A DNA stretch of 64,000 nucleotides from contig OY752149.1 in assembly GCA_963573315.1 (NCBI GenBank), positions 248,001-312,000 of the forward strand, read 5' to 3'. The position numbers were made by a program, and so were the translations under genes. The notes under the pieces were generated by a model that saw only the letters and a list, made by a program, of their open reading frames with translations, was not told the DNA's origin and did no database searches. The DNA comes from Entomortierella parvispora (Eukaryota > Mortierellomycota > Mortierellomycetes > Mortierellales > Mortierellaceae). Every line of letters begins with the position of its first letter. Position 1 is the stretch's first letter. Below, piece by piece: positions 11,448-23,516 of this stretch.

Positions 11448-14152
11448 ATGTCTTCCCCAGCAACCATCAAGGCTGGCATTGCCATGCCACCAAAGTCCGA
11501 GAACAAGTAAGGATTCATTCCAGTCAATCTCCTTTCCTCCTCTGGACCATACGCTTGCATTCTGCCCTCCCTCTCCGAGATATTTGCAAGGCAAACCAGC
11601 GCTCTAGTGGAGCCTTTACTCGACAGTTGTACCTTAATCCGCTTATGAGCAGCAGGAGATAAGCCAGATCAGGAGCGAGGACCTCCTATCTTACCTTGTC
11701 CATGCTGCCTGTAGAAAGAAGCAGAAACCAATGGTCCTGGGACCATGTTGAACTCGATGGATATTGCTTACTAATCCAGGCACTCTCTCTCGATCTCTTG
11801 ATATAGGGTCCCTATTCCCGGCCAGCGTAACGTTCTGATCACCTCTGCTCTGCCCTATGTCAACAACGTCCCTCACTTGGGTAACATTATCGGATCGACA
11901 CTTAGTGGAGATGTCTATGCCAGGTAAGAAGACGCAATTGGGGCTTTTATGTACAAAAGAAAGCAAGTTGCTGATCACCCACTCCTTTCACTTTTGTGCA
12001 TTTTGCTTGATGATAGATACTGCCGTGCCAGGAACGTGAATGCTTTGTATATCGGAGGCACGGACGAGTACGGTACTGCGACCGAGACCAAGGCCTTGTC
12101 AGACGGTGTTACTTGCCAGGAACTCTGCGACAAGTACTACCCCATCCACAAGCAGTGCTACGAATGGATGGAGATTGACTTTGACAAGTTTGGACGGACA
12201 ACGACCGAGGAGCAGACCAAGATCGCCCAGGATATCTTTTTGAACTTGCACAAGCGCGGCCTCTTGGTTGAAGACACCATGCTCCAGTTGTACTGCGGTC
12301 AATGCGACAGGTAGGAAGCGGGATCATATGGAACCTCTTTGTTTTTCCTTTGCTTTTGCAATTGCATTCAGATATTGTAGAGCTAACAATTTATTTTTTT
12401 GTCCATTGCCTTGACCTAGATACCTTGCTGACCGTTTCGTCGAGGGAAATTGCCCCAAGTGCAATTACGATGTATGTTTACCGTTTTCTTTTTTGTCGAG
12501 ATGAGGAATCTTTTGCAAAAAGTATGGTTCCTGACTGACGAACCGTTTCCATGAATCAAACAGGATGCTCGTGGTGATCAGTGCGACCAGTGCGGATCCC
12601 TCTTGAACGCTACAGAGCTCGTCAACCCCCGCTGCAAATTGGACGGTAACCGCCCTGTTCAGAAGGAGTCAAAACATATGTTCTTGGACCTGACCACTCT
12701 TCAGCCAAAGTGCGAGGCTTGGTTCGAGAAGGCTTCTCAGGACGGCCGTTGGTCCAGCAACTCAAAGTTGATTACTCAGTCCTGGCTCAAGGAGGGCCTC
12801 AAGTTGCGTTGCATTACCCGTGATCTCAAGTGGGGCACCCCCGTGCCTTTGCCTGGATGGGAGGGCAAGGTCTTCTATGTCTGGTTCGATGCCCCCATTG
12901 GTTACCCCTCCATCACCGCCACTTACACCAAGGACTGGGAGAAGTGGTGGAAGAACCCCGAGGATGTCAAGTTGTACCAGTTCATGGGCAAGGACAACGT
13001 CCCCTTCCACACCGTCATCTTCCCCAGTACCTTGATCGGTACCGAGGAGAACTGGACCCTTTTGAACACTCTCAGCACCACTGGTAAGTGTCTCTGCTGC
13101 CCCCCCTTATGACTCTTTACTTTTCGCAATGTTTTGCATGTTGCAAAAAAAAAAGAAAAGAAGCCTGACTAAAACATCTGTTTCTATTATCATCAGAGTA
13201 TCTCCAATACGAGACTGGCAAGTTCTCAAAGTCGCGTGGTGTCGGTATCTTTGGTAACAATGTTCAGGACACTGGTATCCCCCCCTCGGTCTGGCGTTAC
13301 TACCTCTTGTCCAACCGTCCCGAATCGAACGACTCTCTGTTCCTCTGGAAGGACTTTATCGCCCGTAACAACAACGAGTTGTTGGCCAATGCCGGCAACT
13401 TTGTCAACCGTGTCATCAAGTTTGTGAACGCAAAGTACGACTCCCAGGTGCCCTCGATCGAGACCGCTGCTGCGCCCACCGAGTCGGATGAGAAGTTGAT
13501 CCGGGAAGTGAACGAGAAGCTCAAGCTCTATATCGAGGCTATGGAGGATGTCAAGATCCGTGAGGGTTTGCGTCTCGCCATGGAGATCTCGGCCCTCGGT
13601 AACGTGTACTTGCAGGAGAACAAGATTGATAACGCCCTCTTTGCCGATCACAGAGATCGTTGCGACCGTGTCGTCATCACCGCCTTGAACTTGATCTACT
13701 TGTTGTCGGCCTTGTTCTTCCCTTTCATGCCCTCGACCTCCGAGTCCATCGCCCGTCAGTTGAACGCCCCCGTCCGTCTTTTGCCCGACTTCTTCACCGT
13801 CGACGCCATCTTGCCCGGTCATGTCATCAACAAGGCCGAGTACTTGTTCAAGCGCATCGACGAAAAGCAGGAGGATATCTGGCGCCAAAAGTATGGCGGA
13901 AACGGATCCGCCCCCGAGCCCGAGAAGAAGAAGAAGCGTGGTGGCCCCAAGGCCGCTGCTACCCCTGTCTTCCAGGGTGAGAAGCCAGTGGAGGTTTTGG
14001 CCTTGGAGAAGCAGATCGAGGAACAGGGTGTCAAGGTCCGCGAGCTCAAGGCTGCCAAGGCTGAGGCTGCCGTCGTCACCGCCGAGGTTCAGGCCTTGTT
14101 GGGATTGAAGAAGGATTTGAACGATCTCTTTGCCAAGCTCACTGTTGCTTAG
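11448..14152 (+). CDS. MES1: Cytosolic methionyl-tRNA synthetase with C-terminal WHEP-like domain
   Basis: Six exons (11448-11506, 11807-11923, 12017-12310, 12420-12471, 12564-13083, 13197-14152) encode 665 residues. The class I signatures are the HIGH-type PHLGN near residue 43 and the KMSKS-type KFSKSRG in exon 6. YCGQCDRYLADRF and [11 protein letters not shown] supply paired cysteines of the zinc-binding insert. The enzyme charges initiator and elongator tRNA-Met. The protein starts almost directly with the Rossmann core, so the N-terminal GST-like domain by which yeast Mes1 binds Arc1 is absent. After a KKKKRGG linker the last 60 residues ([20 protein letters not shown] then [11 protein letters not shown]) resemble a WHEP helix-turn-helix tRNA-binding domain, as appended to the human enzyme. 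Confidence 0.95.
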
Positions 14153-14295
14153 AAATTTTCAGGATATCAGTAGCCTAAAATAAAATAAAATAAACGGTTT
14201 CCATCATTATCAAAAAAATTTGTCCCGCTTAGTCGTTAATACGTTTTTATTGTTTAGGAGCGGAAGCGTCTTTAAGCATGGTGGCGTTGCCCTGT

Positions 14296-16050
14296 TTACT
14301 TGCTTTCACCCTCCTTCTTTTCATCCTCCTCCTTCTTTTTTTCCTTGTCCTCGTCCGCGGCAGTGTTGTTGGACGCGGAAGAAAAGCCTTGAAGGACGTT
14401 CTGGATACGTGGGTCATTCGTGTCAACACCCTGAAGCGAACCTAAGACAGAGTTCATAAAGTCGGGATCCTGCATTGCCTCATCATAGTCTCCGCCCTTG
14501 TTGGCTGCTGAGTCGTCTTCACCAGACATAGACATTTGAATAGCGCGTTGCATCTGCTCCTCTTCCGTCAGGCCCTCCATGTCATGGTCGCCCTAAGGAA
14601 AGAAAGGAAGCCGGGTGGTTAGACAGTGAGCTCACTGAAGTATCAGTGATGACAATAGGGCTCGACTTACGTCTCCTTGTGATGATGCCAATGCCTGGGC
14701 CAACAAATCGTCCTCAACCGACATGGCGCCACCAGCAGCTACTCCGGCAGCTGCAGGTGCACCGGTCTCGGTGCCACCTTCAGGCTTGGAGGCACCGCTA
14801 GCAGATTCCTGACGAGCACGCTCCTCCTCCAGTGAGATTCTGAGAGCAAGAGCCAATTCTGGGTCCAAGTTGGGATCCACGCCAAATTCATAGCTTCCAC
14901 CCCCGCTTGAGACATAGGCTGGAGCAGAGCCATCCTCACCGGCAACGATAGCAGAGCTAACAAGGATATCGCTCAACAGATGTGGGCCTGGTGGGACTGT
15001 GACCAAGTTACTATAGAGAGAACGTGGTTTTTTTTGGGTTAGTTACCTTCCTGTCCGGAATGATATGCTGGGTGGATCCATAAGAACCATTCCACTGTAC
15101 CTATTGTCATTGTTGTTCACAGCAGCCACAAACGCTTCCAGTTTTGTCGTATTCTCGGCCTCCTCTCCAAAGTTGACCACGTCGACTGCAATGTTGTTTT
15201 TCTTCAGCTTTTTGGCCAACTTGACCAGAGTCTTTTCATCTTCCTCCACAGGACTTCCAACGAAAACAATAATCCTCTGTCTCTGGTTCTTGTTTTGACG
15301 ATGTTTCAATGCCAGCTAAATTCAATCAACAATAAAATGAAGGAAAAATAGTCAACACTCTATCCATAATGCTTCAGAAAGATGAGAGATCCAAGATCTC
15401 GATCCGATCCGGTATATGCCAACATATTCGTAGTCCTGTTACCTGAGCAATCTGAACGCTGGTTGTGAATGACACCTGTCCGCCGATCGTCACGTTGTGA
15501 AGCGCTGTCAAGATCTTTCCAAGGTCGGATGTAAATGTCACCAGTACCTTGGGACTGAAAAGCCAAAGAGAAAAAGATGATCGGTTAGCAACGATAGAAC
15601 TTCATTGCGATCTCCAATATCCTGGTTAAAACTCTTTGTTGCCCTGCCAAGAGAAGGATCAGCATCATACCTCTTTCCAGCCATAGTCATCAAACTGACA
15701 GTGTTTTCAGGGTTGGATTGGGTTTTGGCGCCAAAGATCAAGTTGACGGCGTCAGCCTGTGCCTCCAGACGGGTAGGCGTATAGTCACCACTAATCGGTG
15801 GGGAGAAAGAAAATAGAGTCAATTATCCTGTTCATTCCGTCGTCCCAGACTTGTCTGATCGCGTCTTCCTGCTGCTGACGCGTGGTCGAGCGTGCACCTA
15901 CTTTCTCATCCACTCCGAGTTATCCAACCTAAGCGCCGACCAAGGAGAGCGAGAGTCAGTACGCCAAAAATGAGAAAATGAGGCAAAGATAATGCTCACA
16001 TAGATCAGAGTGTTAGTCACTTACACCAAGATAGCAGCCTCCAGGACCAT
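14296..16050 (-). CDS. RPN10: 26S proteasome regulatory subunit Rpn10 (PSMD4)
   Basis: Seven exons (16050-16025, 15928-15902, 15790-15671, 15554-15443, 15315-15101, 15010-14671, 14592-14296) give 378 residues, almost exactly the human length. The N-terminus [19 protein letters not shown] starts the von Willebrand A domain that holds Rpn10 at the base-lid hinge; [16 protein letters not shown] continues it. Two ubiquitin-interacting motifs follow: [18 protein letters not shown] and [18 protein letters not shown]. Having two makes it like animal PSMD4 rather than budding yeast Rpn10, which has one. The C-terminus is a lysine/glutamate-rich tail. The protein is a ubiquitin receptor of the proteasome. 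The first two exons are only 26 and 27 nt of coding sequence. Confidence 0.96.
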
Positions 16051-16789
16051 GTTTCAAAAGTAGTAGTAGTTGTCGAAAGAAAGGGGGATTGTTGAAGTTG
16101 AATGCGGGCTGTTCAGAAAAAGGAAGAGTCCCGAAATGAGCAAAGAGAAGACGAGAGATAGAGAAGGAGAGAAGGAGTTTCCTGTCGCGGGTAAAAGTCG
16201 ACTGCGGCTGGATGGATGTTGTGATGGACGTGTCCGTTGCTTGCGAGAATAAAAGAGGAAGAAAGGGCTGATGACCAGAAAAGACATGCCGCCCGTTCAA
16301 GGCGAGGCATGCAAGAGCAACGCGCACACGTAACTTGAAGCATCTGCGATCCGAATGACTACCATGATGAAATACATCACGTGACTACTCTTGGCTCGTG
16401 CGCGGTGTTCTGCAAGGCGTTCCACCGACAGAGAGTGTGTGCGACCGAGGAGCAGGGATCGTGTGCAGGAGTCAACGCGAGGTTGCTGGGCAGCTCTTAT
16501 TGACTTCAATTAGCGTGTCCACCAGACGGACAAAAAGGGTAATCATGATACCGCAACAACAACCTCACAGTCATTGGAATGACGCCGAAGCCGTCCCTCC
16601 GGCCTGTTCATTTATTCGCTTCCTTCCTACGTGCTCTTTTCTTTCATCCTCCTCTTCCTCTCGTCCCTCTCCCTCTTCCTTCTTTCCTCGCCCCGGATTT
16701 TCTTTTCTCTTCTCCTGTCATAGCCTGGACTAAGCTGTTGACTCCTGTTTCCTTCGACGCACTTCCTTGCACCCTCTTTACTATCAGGC
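16051..16789. promoter_or_regulatory. Divergent promoter region RPN10 / elongase
   Basis: These 739 bp hold no convincing gene. ATCACGTGACT gives a CACGTG at 16378-16383, roughly midway. The part next to the elongase is a strong pyrimidine tract (CCTCCTCTTCCTCTCGTCCC and similar), a common feature before plus-strand starts in this window. No proteasome-type element (GGTGGCAAA) was found. Confidence 0.5.
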
Positions 16790-18045
16790 ATGTTCTCAGC
16801 GCTCGAATCCGGATCCCGACCTGTCGGTGTCCCTTTCCCCGAATACTATGATTTCTTTATGGACTGGAGAACACCCTTTGCCATCGCCGCCATCTACTGT
16901 GCATCTGTGGTCATCTTCAACCCCAAGGTCGGCAAGGTCTCCCGGATCGTGGCCCAGTCCACGAATGCAAAGCCATCAGAAAAGACTCAGTCAGGAAAGG
17001 CCATGACGGCATTTGTGTTTGTCCACAACCTGATCCTGTGTATCTATTCAGCCGTGACATTTGCCAACATGTTTCCAGCCATGGTCAAGAACTTTCAGAC
17101 TCACAGTCTGTTCGATGCCGTAAGTAGAAGATCTGGTTTATTTTGTAACTTCTCCCTCTCTGTCTCTCGTTTGCTGGGAGACATTGGAAATCAAACAAGG
17201 GGAGAGATTATTTCTCAACGGAAACGATAGAGACAGGACGTCGGGAGGAGACAATATCTATTCCCATTTTCAAAGGAGGGACGGATTGAAGTTCAGCTGT
17301 TGTCCACATTTTTATTTTTGCTCGCTCACAGAGGGACTCCGGAGACAGCCGCCATTTCAATCTGGGGGGCGTGAGCGAATGACAGTCAAGAACGGATTGC
17401 AGACAGGATCCACAAAGCTCCAGTATCCGTAGTGATTGGACTTCTAGACTGTGCGTCTGAGTGTTGCGAGTCCGTGGGAGGTGCGGTAAAGAGGCATGTG
17501 GCACCGAAAGACTAACGTCGAACAACGTACCCCCGCTTTACTAGTATTGCGATGTTGATCACTCTCTCTGGAATAACGCGCTCGGCTACTGGGGCTATCT
17601 CTTCTACCTCTCCAAATTCTACGAGGTCATTGACACCATTATCATCATCCTCAAAGGCCGCCGTTCGTCCCTTCTCCAGACCTACCACCATGCCGGTGCC
17701 ATGATCACCATGTGGTCCGGCATCAACTACCAGGCCACCCCTATCTGGATGTTTGTTGTTTTTAACAGCGGGATTCATTCAATCATGTACGCCTATTACG
17801 CCGCCACCTCCATTGGTCTTCACCCTCCTGGCAAGAAGTACTTGACCTCCATGCAGATCACCCAGTTCTTGGTCGGAATGACGATTGCAGTCTCCTACCT
17901 GTTGATTCCGGGCTGTGTCCAAACCCATGGTGCCCAATTGTCTGTTTCGATGAATGTCGCGTACTTGTTCCCGCTCACGTACCTGTTTGTCGATTTCGCA
18001 AAGCGCACATATTCGAAGCGTGCGACCGACAAGAAGATTCAGTGA
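16790..18045 (+). CDS. ELO-family very-long-chain fatty acid elongase (MALCE1-like)
   Basis: Two exons (16790-17119, 17545-18045) join in phase 0 and give 276 residues with about seven hydrophobic segments. The catalytic histidine box is QTYHHAGA at about residues 155-162, preceded by KFYEVIDTIIIILKG, the usual ELO helix. The protein would be the ER condensing enzyme (3-ketoacyl-CoA synthase) of fatty acid elongation. From memory it is extremely close to the 275-residue M. alpina elongase MALCE1, including FPEYYDFFMDW and GINYQATPIW, which acts on C16-C18 acids. The intron is 425 nt, several times the local norm; its donor GTAAGT and acceptor TTTACTAG are good. It shares a long promoter with RPN10. 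Confidence 0.93.
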
Positions 18046-18618
18046 AAGCAAAGAAAAAGAACATGTGCACAACCTCATCAGATCGAAAAATAAATCGATA
18101 TCCTCTGGGAATCGCGTCCCATCTTTTTGCAATGGCGTGCCTTCCGAGGAGAGCAGTGGATCAATGTGGATCCAGGGGGATGGTGACCTAGTTGAGAAGA
18201 GGTGTGAGAGGTCGAGATAGAAGCAGAATGTGAGACGATGGAAAGATAGAAGCAACGGAAGAAGGGAAAGAAGGAGAGGAAGGAAAGGAGGAACAATGAA
18301 AGAAGTGAATGATGCCAGCGAAGAAACACGGAAAAGCACGTCATCCGGGAGCTTGCATCTGCAGGCTGCAGCACGCGATGATATAAACTTTTGACTGCTG
18401 ATAAGAAAAATGGCACAGGCACACCGACACGGCACACTGACAGGCACACAGGCCGGGCACGGACGAAACATCGTTGATCTCGTCTGATTTGCACCCCTCA
18501 AGAAACAACCCTGCGGGGATCGCGCTGACCTTCTTTTCTTTTCTCTGCTCTTCTCTCTTCTTTTCCTTTCTTCTCCATCTCTCCTTCATCACCCTCCCTC
18601 ACTTCCTCTCTTCTCATC
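18046..18618 (+). other. Intergenic region, elongase 3' end to pyrophosphatase promoter
   Basis: No gene is supported here. The first part is the elongase 3' flank (AATAAA at about 18090). A purine-rich block (GGAAGAAGGGAAAGAAGG) lies at about 18255-18300, and a pyrimidine-rich block (TTCTTTTCTTTTCTCTGCTC) precedes the pyrophosphatase start. Confidence 0.4.
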
Positions 18619-19919
18619 ATGTCCGAGTTCACCACCCGCGTCGTTGGCAGCCCCAACACCCTCGAGCACCGCGTCTTCATCGGTAATCTTACCAACTGCA
18701 AACCTCAGGGCCCACTGGTCAACACGACACATTCCTCTTGTTCATCTTTACTAATGCTGCTACATGTTCCATCCTCTTAGAGCGCAACGGTGTCCCCGTC
18801 TCTGCCTTCCACGATGTCCCCCTCTATGCTGACAAGGCAAACAACATCTTCAACATGATTGTCGAGATTCCCCGTTGGTCCAATGCCAAGCTCGAGATCT
18901 CCAAGGATGAGGCCTTCAACCCCATCAAGCAGGACGTCAAGAAGGGCAAGCTTCGCTTTGTCCGCAACTGCTTCCCCCACCACGGATACATCTGGAACTA
19001 TGGTGCTCTCCCCCAGGTATGTACCATGCCACTGTCAAGAATACGTTTGCAGAGTAGTCCAAATAGGCTGTCAGTCACCCTGCCGTTGAAGAAGGATCAG
19101 GAACGGCGCGCGTATTGAGGCTTTTCTGTTTGCATTTCTCATTGGACCTTTGCGCCTGGATCTTGGACGGCGTTTTGGTGTCGTGTGGCTGTCTTCTCTT
19201 TTAGAATGAGGCGCTAACCAAACAAACCCTTTGTATTAGACCTGGGAGGACCCCACTCAGTCCCACCCCGAGACTAAGGCTCGCGGTGACAACGATCCCT
19301 TGGATGTCTGCGAGATTGGTGAGCAGGTCGGCTTCACTGGTCAGGTCAAGCAGGTCAAGGCCCTCGGTGTCATGGCTCTTTTGGATGAGGGTAATTGTCT
19401 TCTTTCTTCACAATTGGAAAACTGTCAATATCATCCCGATCACCATCTCACATTCTTCCCCTCTTTTGTGTTCTTTTAGGCGAGACCGACTGGAAGGTCA
19501 TTGTGATCGATGTTAACGATCCTCTTGCCAGCAAGCTCAACGATATCGAGGATGTCGAGCGTCACTTGCCTGGATTCATCCGCGCCACCAACGAGTGGTT
19601 CCGCATCTACAAGATCCCTGATGGTAAGCCCGAGAACCAGTTTGCGTTCTCTGGTGAGGCCAAGAACAAGAAGTACGCCACCGACATCATCAAGGAGACT
19701 CATGAGGCCTGGGAGCGTTTGATCAAGGGTGAGATCCCTGCCAAGGCTGAGGCCTATGATATCAAGGTCAGCAACGTCGCGGTCGAGGGCAGCCCTTACA
19801 AGGTCACTGCTGAGGACGATGTCGTCAAGTCCCTCCCCGCTGCCGCCCCCAAGACCGCTGCCCCTATCGACCCCTCCGTCGACAAGTGGTTCTTCATCTC
19901 CGGTACAAGCAACTTGTAA
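18619..19919 (+). CDS. IPP1: Soluble inorganic pyrophosphatase
   Basis: Four exons (18619-18682, 18781-19016, 19240-19390, 19480-19919) give 296 residues, close to the yeast Ipp1 length. The family I signature [11 protein letters not shown] is at about residues 118-128 and carries the metal-binding aspartates; [12 protein letters not shown] and NYGALPQTWEDP are also typical. The enzyme hydrolyses pyrophosphate in the cytosol and so drives polymerisation reactions. The second intron (223 nt) is longer than the others. An AATAAA lies at 19962-19967. The gene is convergent with the TMEM33-like gene, with 120 bp between the stops. Confidence 0.97.
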
Positions 19920-20039
19920 ATAATCATATCTCAACTACTACATTTGACCTTTGTCTTGTGCAATAAAACTATTCATTCCAAAAACAACAAAAACGTATCT
20001 TCATCGAAAAGTAGCAAAGAATAGCAATGGTAAATATGT

Positions 20040-21544
20040 TTATTGAGGGGGAGTGGCAGCACCGTTGGCGCCGGGCTGTTGGACAGCAGCCATACCAAAG
20101 CGGGTAACGGCACTCTGAAGGAAAGTATAAGCCTGAACGACCTGAGGAGGGATCTTTGGGTTTCCGGTAGGGGGCAAGATCAGGGCGTCGAGACGAGCGC
20201 GGATCAAAGCAAAGGCTGAGCGCGTATGGATGTTGAAGAAGTAACGGAACCGCAAAAAGTTGGCATAGACGATGGGGGACAAGAACGAGGACTGGAAGGT
20301 GATGGCGCCCAAGATCAAGGAGCCCATGACGCCAATAACCTCGACAAACGCGACCAGAGCCATGGCGGGTCCATGGTTCTTTTCTGTCCAGGTCTGAATC
20401 TGACGAGCAATTCCTGCACTGGCATCCCCAGGCATGAAAGCAGGCAAGAGGTTGGTCCTGGTGTAGTTGAGGGCGTTGAAGAAAGCAAAGACCACATAGG
20501 GGATCAATGGGGCTACGGGGTTTTTTCAATTTTTTTTTGTGATCAGAGATGTGGTGTGGTTAGGACACATGAATATATCCTCGACACGAAGGTTTTGAGA
20601 GAGAAGAAGTAGCCTCCTTCTTCCCTACTTACCGAGCATGGGAGTCGATCTCCACCAAAAGATGGCCATCAAGAAGTACTGGACATTTTCCTCAACGATA
20701 AAGCTCTGCAAGAACTGAGCATCAAACTTGAACTCGGGAAACGACTTGTAGACGACGACTCCATAACTGATCAACGCACCCACGAACGCGCGCGTGTACC
20801 AGTGTGCCCCAGCCTTATAGTTGAATGTGAGCCAGTAGGGCAAGTACATGGCCGTGCAGAACAGCAGGATGACATGACCTAGCCACCATACGAATTGAGG
20901 GCCCTGTTTTTTTCATAATCAAGGAAAGGGTCAGTATTTTTAGCAACAAAAAAAAAAAAAATCTCATGAATACCCGCTTTTGGAGCAGAGGTTGCATTGG
21001 AGCAGGAGTTGTTCAGAGTTCATTGAGCGCATTGTTACGCAACAGCCCTTCCCTCCAGTTTCGTTTCAACAGTTGCCTGGGACGTTCAGTATCTCTTTGC
21101 CTCCTCGGTCTTTTTCTTTCACACACTTTCTCAAAAGCGAGTAGTCAAGTAGTGCAGGGTATGAAAAGGGATGCTGTTTCTTGTGGGCAACTCTTTGGCC
21201 CAGTTTTAAATCTTCTCGCCATTCCATGTTCATTCCATTGTGCTCCCATTCTGCGGTGTGTTGAAATAAACCTTGATCAGTCCAAGACTCCATTAGTTCC
21301 ATCTGTCGAATGAGGATAGCCACAATGCTCTCCATGCACAGAGAGTGTCCCTTGGTTGTCGATGGCTTTCTGTTGACTCTGCTCGCCTCTCCCGTAGAGA
21401 ATCCTGTTGTCGTATGGAGAAGACTCCCTTCCTATAGCGAAGAGAAGAGACCGTGTGTAAAAAAGAAAGGATGCCCGTTCTTGTTACCTTGATCAGGGTC
21501 AGAAGGGTGTTGGCGGGTTTTGGGGTAGTTGCCGCAGCAGGCAT
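20040..21544 (-). CDS. TMEM33/Pom33-like multi-pass membrane protein
   Basis: Three exons (21544-21488, 20903-20633, 20512-20040) give 266 residues in frame. Hydrophobic segments include FVWWLGHVILLFC, AFVGALISYGVVVY, YFLMAIFWW, VVFAFFNALNY and MGSLILGAITF. The overall pattern (GHxxxL, tryptophan-rich short loops, NALNYTRT) fits the Pom33/Per33/TMEM33 family, ER and nuclear-envelope proteins linked to pore distribution and ER shaping. The first intron is 584 nt, which is very long here; a small missed exon inside it cannot be excluded. The start ATG is preceded by purine-rich leader sequence. Confidence 0.75.
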
Positions 21545-21762
21545 GATGATAGAGAAAAAAAAAGTGGAGAGGGGGAGATGAAGGAAAGATAAAGAGAAGA
21601 GAAGAGAAAAAGAAGGAAAGAAAAAAAAATCAGAGAAAAGAAGCAAGTGAAAGAAAATTCGGCCCTTCCAGACGTGTCTCAGCTGAGAGCGCGTGTCAAT
21701 TGTGCTTGGAGAGTTTTTGGACTTCAACTGTTGTTTTATTAGCGTTCTTAGTTCCTTTTGCT

Positions 21763-23108
21763 TTAGCAAACAAATCCATCCAGCTGCTCCACAATGGCTT
21801 CAGGGTGGGTCATCACAATGCTGTGCGTAGCGTCTTGCACCTTTGTAATCTTGATGCGTGGGATCAGTTCCTTCAACGCCACCACTGTCGATCCAGGCAC
21901 CACGGTATCCTTGGTTCCCTATCAATTCCACAACACCACGTAAAGTTAGGAAGAAAGAAGGCAATTGGGTTTTGGTACAGACAGATCCAAGATGACGCTT
22001 TTACTATCCCTTACCCAAATGGCTTGAATCGGGTATTTCTGATCCTGACTGGACGCGTAGATGGATCGCATCGCGGTCAATGGAAACTTTTTCAAGGTCG
22101 ACATCAGTCCGCGGGCATAGCCAGCATGGTGTTTGAACTGGAGAGCCAAAATCTCGGCCGCCGCATCAATTGCCTCTGGTACCTTTCCTCCTGGCGCATC
22201 CTTAAACTCTGCACGCATCGACTCGATGTTCTTGCCTGAAAAGTAACCCTTGATTCTTGGGTGTGAAAAGATCTCTTCGCTATAGGGCAGTAGAAAGATC
22301 TTGCCCACCAAAGGAATATCGGATGGCAACAGCAGTCCTCCTGGTGCAATAAACGTCAGGGACAGAACCGTCTCTGGGAACTGATGAGAGTAGCTGGCCA
22401 AGATGCCTCCACCCAGAGAGAGTCCAACAAAGTTGCATTGTTTCCAACCAACAAACTTCAACAGTTCGTGAAGCTGGGTGACATAAAGGAGTGGGTCATG
22501 ATCCACAGATGGTCCAACAGAGTATCCACGGGAGTAAAGATCTACGGCAATAGTGAACAGCAAAAGGTTAGGTCCAAGAAAAAACAAGAGAGATTCCCTC
22601 CTTTTCTTTTTACCGTAGAGCATCACTCTGCATCCTTTTTCCGCCATGGAACGGGCGACTTTGTCGTATACCGTTGTTGGCGTCGACAGACCGTGTACAA
22701 AAACCACCTAGTGAAGACCAGTTCCCGTGTGTTTAGTACTCATACTTTGACTTGGAACAAAAGGCAAAGATCAGCCTTCTTACCTTCTTGCCATCTTCGG
22801 GACCAAACATGAAGTAATGGGTATCTCCAAAGGACAGCGGCGCATAGCCTCCACCTTCACAGAGCAGTGTCCGGATTAATTCGTTTGTTTCGAGCACTTG
22901 AAAAAGCAAAAGGGATTGGCAGCTCACCTGGATAGTAGTTTTCTGGATAAGCGCTCTTTCCGGTGATGGCGGGGTCAACGGACCGAAGACTGGGCAAAGT
23001 GACGCCTCTATTGGCAGTCAGGGACGTGAAGGCCTTCTTTGCCCCAAACGCAGCCAACAAGGCCGACACACTGACGGTGGCGGCGACAATCGAAGAAGAG
23101 GCAGCCAT
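21763..23108 (-). CDS. Alpha/beta-hydrolase fold protein
   Basis: Five exons (23108-22928, 22854-22784, 22707-22614, 22541-22015, 21918-21763) give 342 residues. The N-terminal 25 residues are hydrophobic (VAATVSVSALLAAFG) and could be a signal anchor. VVFVHGLSTPTTVYD is the strand and oxyanion-loop region, and FVGLSLGGGILASY carries the nucleophilic serine in GLSLG. The likely acid is in GTKDTVVPGST and the histidine in DATHSIVMTHPE. The layout matches MhpC/epoxide-hydrolase-like lipases and esterases; the substrate is unknown. The second exon uses a less usual AAG acceptor at 22855. It lies tail-to-head upstream of the TMEM33-like gene on the same strand. Confidence 0.85.
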
Positions 23109-23516
23109 GTTGAATGTCAGAGAGGATGCAGATGCGAAGAAAGAAGGGGGGAGGAAGAGAATGGAAATGGGAAGGTGGGTGATGGAGAAGTTGATTGGGG
23201 ATGTGAAAAACGAAATGGAGGAACCGAGCCAGGCATCGGCGAGGTTTTGGTTTTATGAAGTACCCGCTTCCGTGCCTGTGCTTGAGCTCGTGCCTCTCAA
23301 TCTGGCTGACAGCAATTGAGCGCCTGCAGATGATCGAAATTGCCTCCACTCCGTCCTTAGTCTATCCCTCTCTGTCCATCCTCTCTCTCTCCCTCTCTGT
23401 CCCTTCCCCCCCTCCCCCCCCCCCTCTCTCTCACACACACACACTCTCTCTCACTACAGAAGGTTAGCACAGGCACATGTAGACGTAGTAGTCCGAGGAG
23501 AAATAGCAACGTCCCA
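23109..23516. other. Intergenic region with C-rich and CA/CT tracts
   Basis: No gene is seen. The hydrolase 5' flank is A/G-rich. Positions about 23373-23456 hold a run of CTCTCT, a 12-base C tract and ACACACAC repeats, a mixed low-complexity block. Confidence 0.45.

Noticed and set aside
13226-13888. A 220-codon frame antisense to methionyl-tRNA synthetase
   Set aside because: Same effect of codon bias in a highly expressed gene; rich in Val/Asp/Leu/Gly without any motif.
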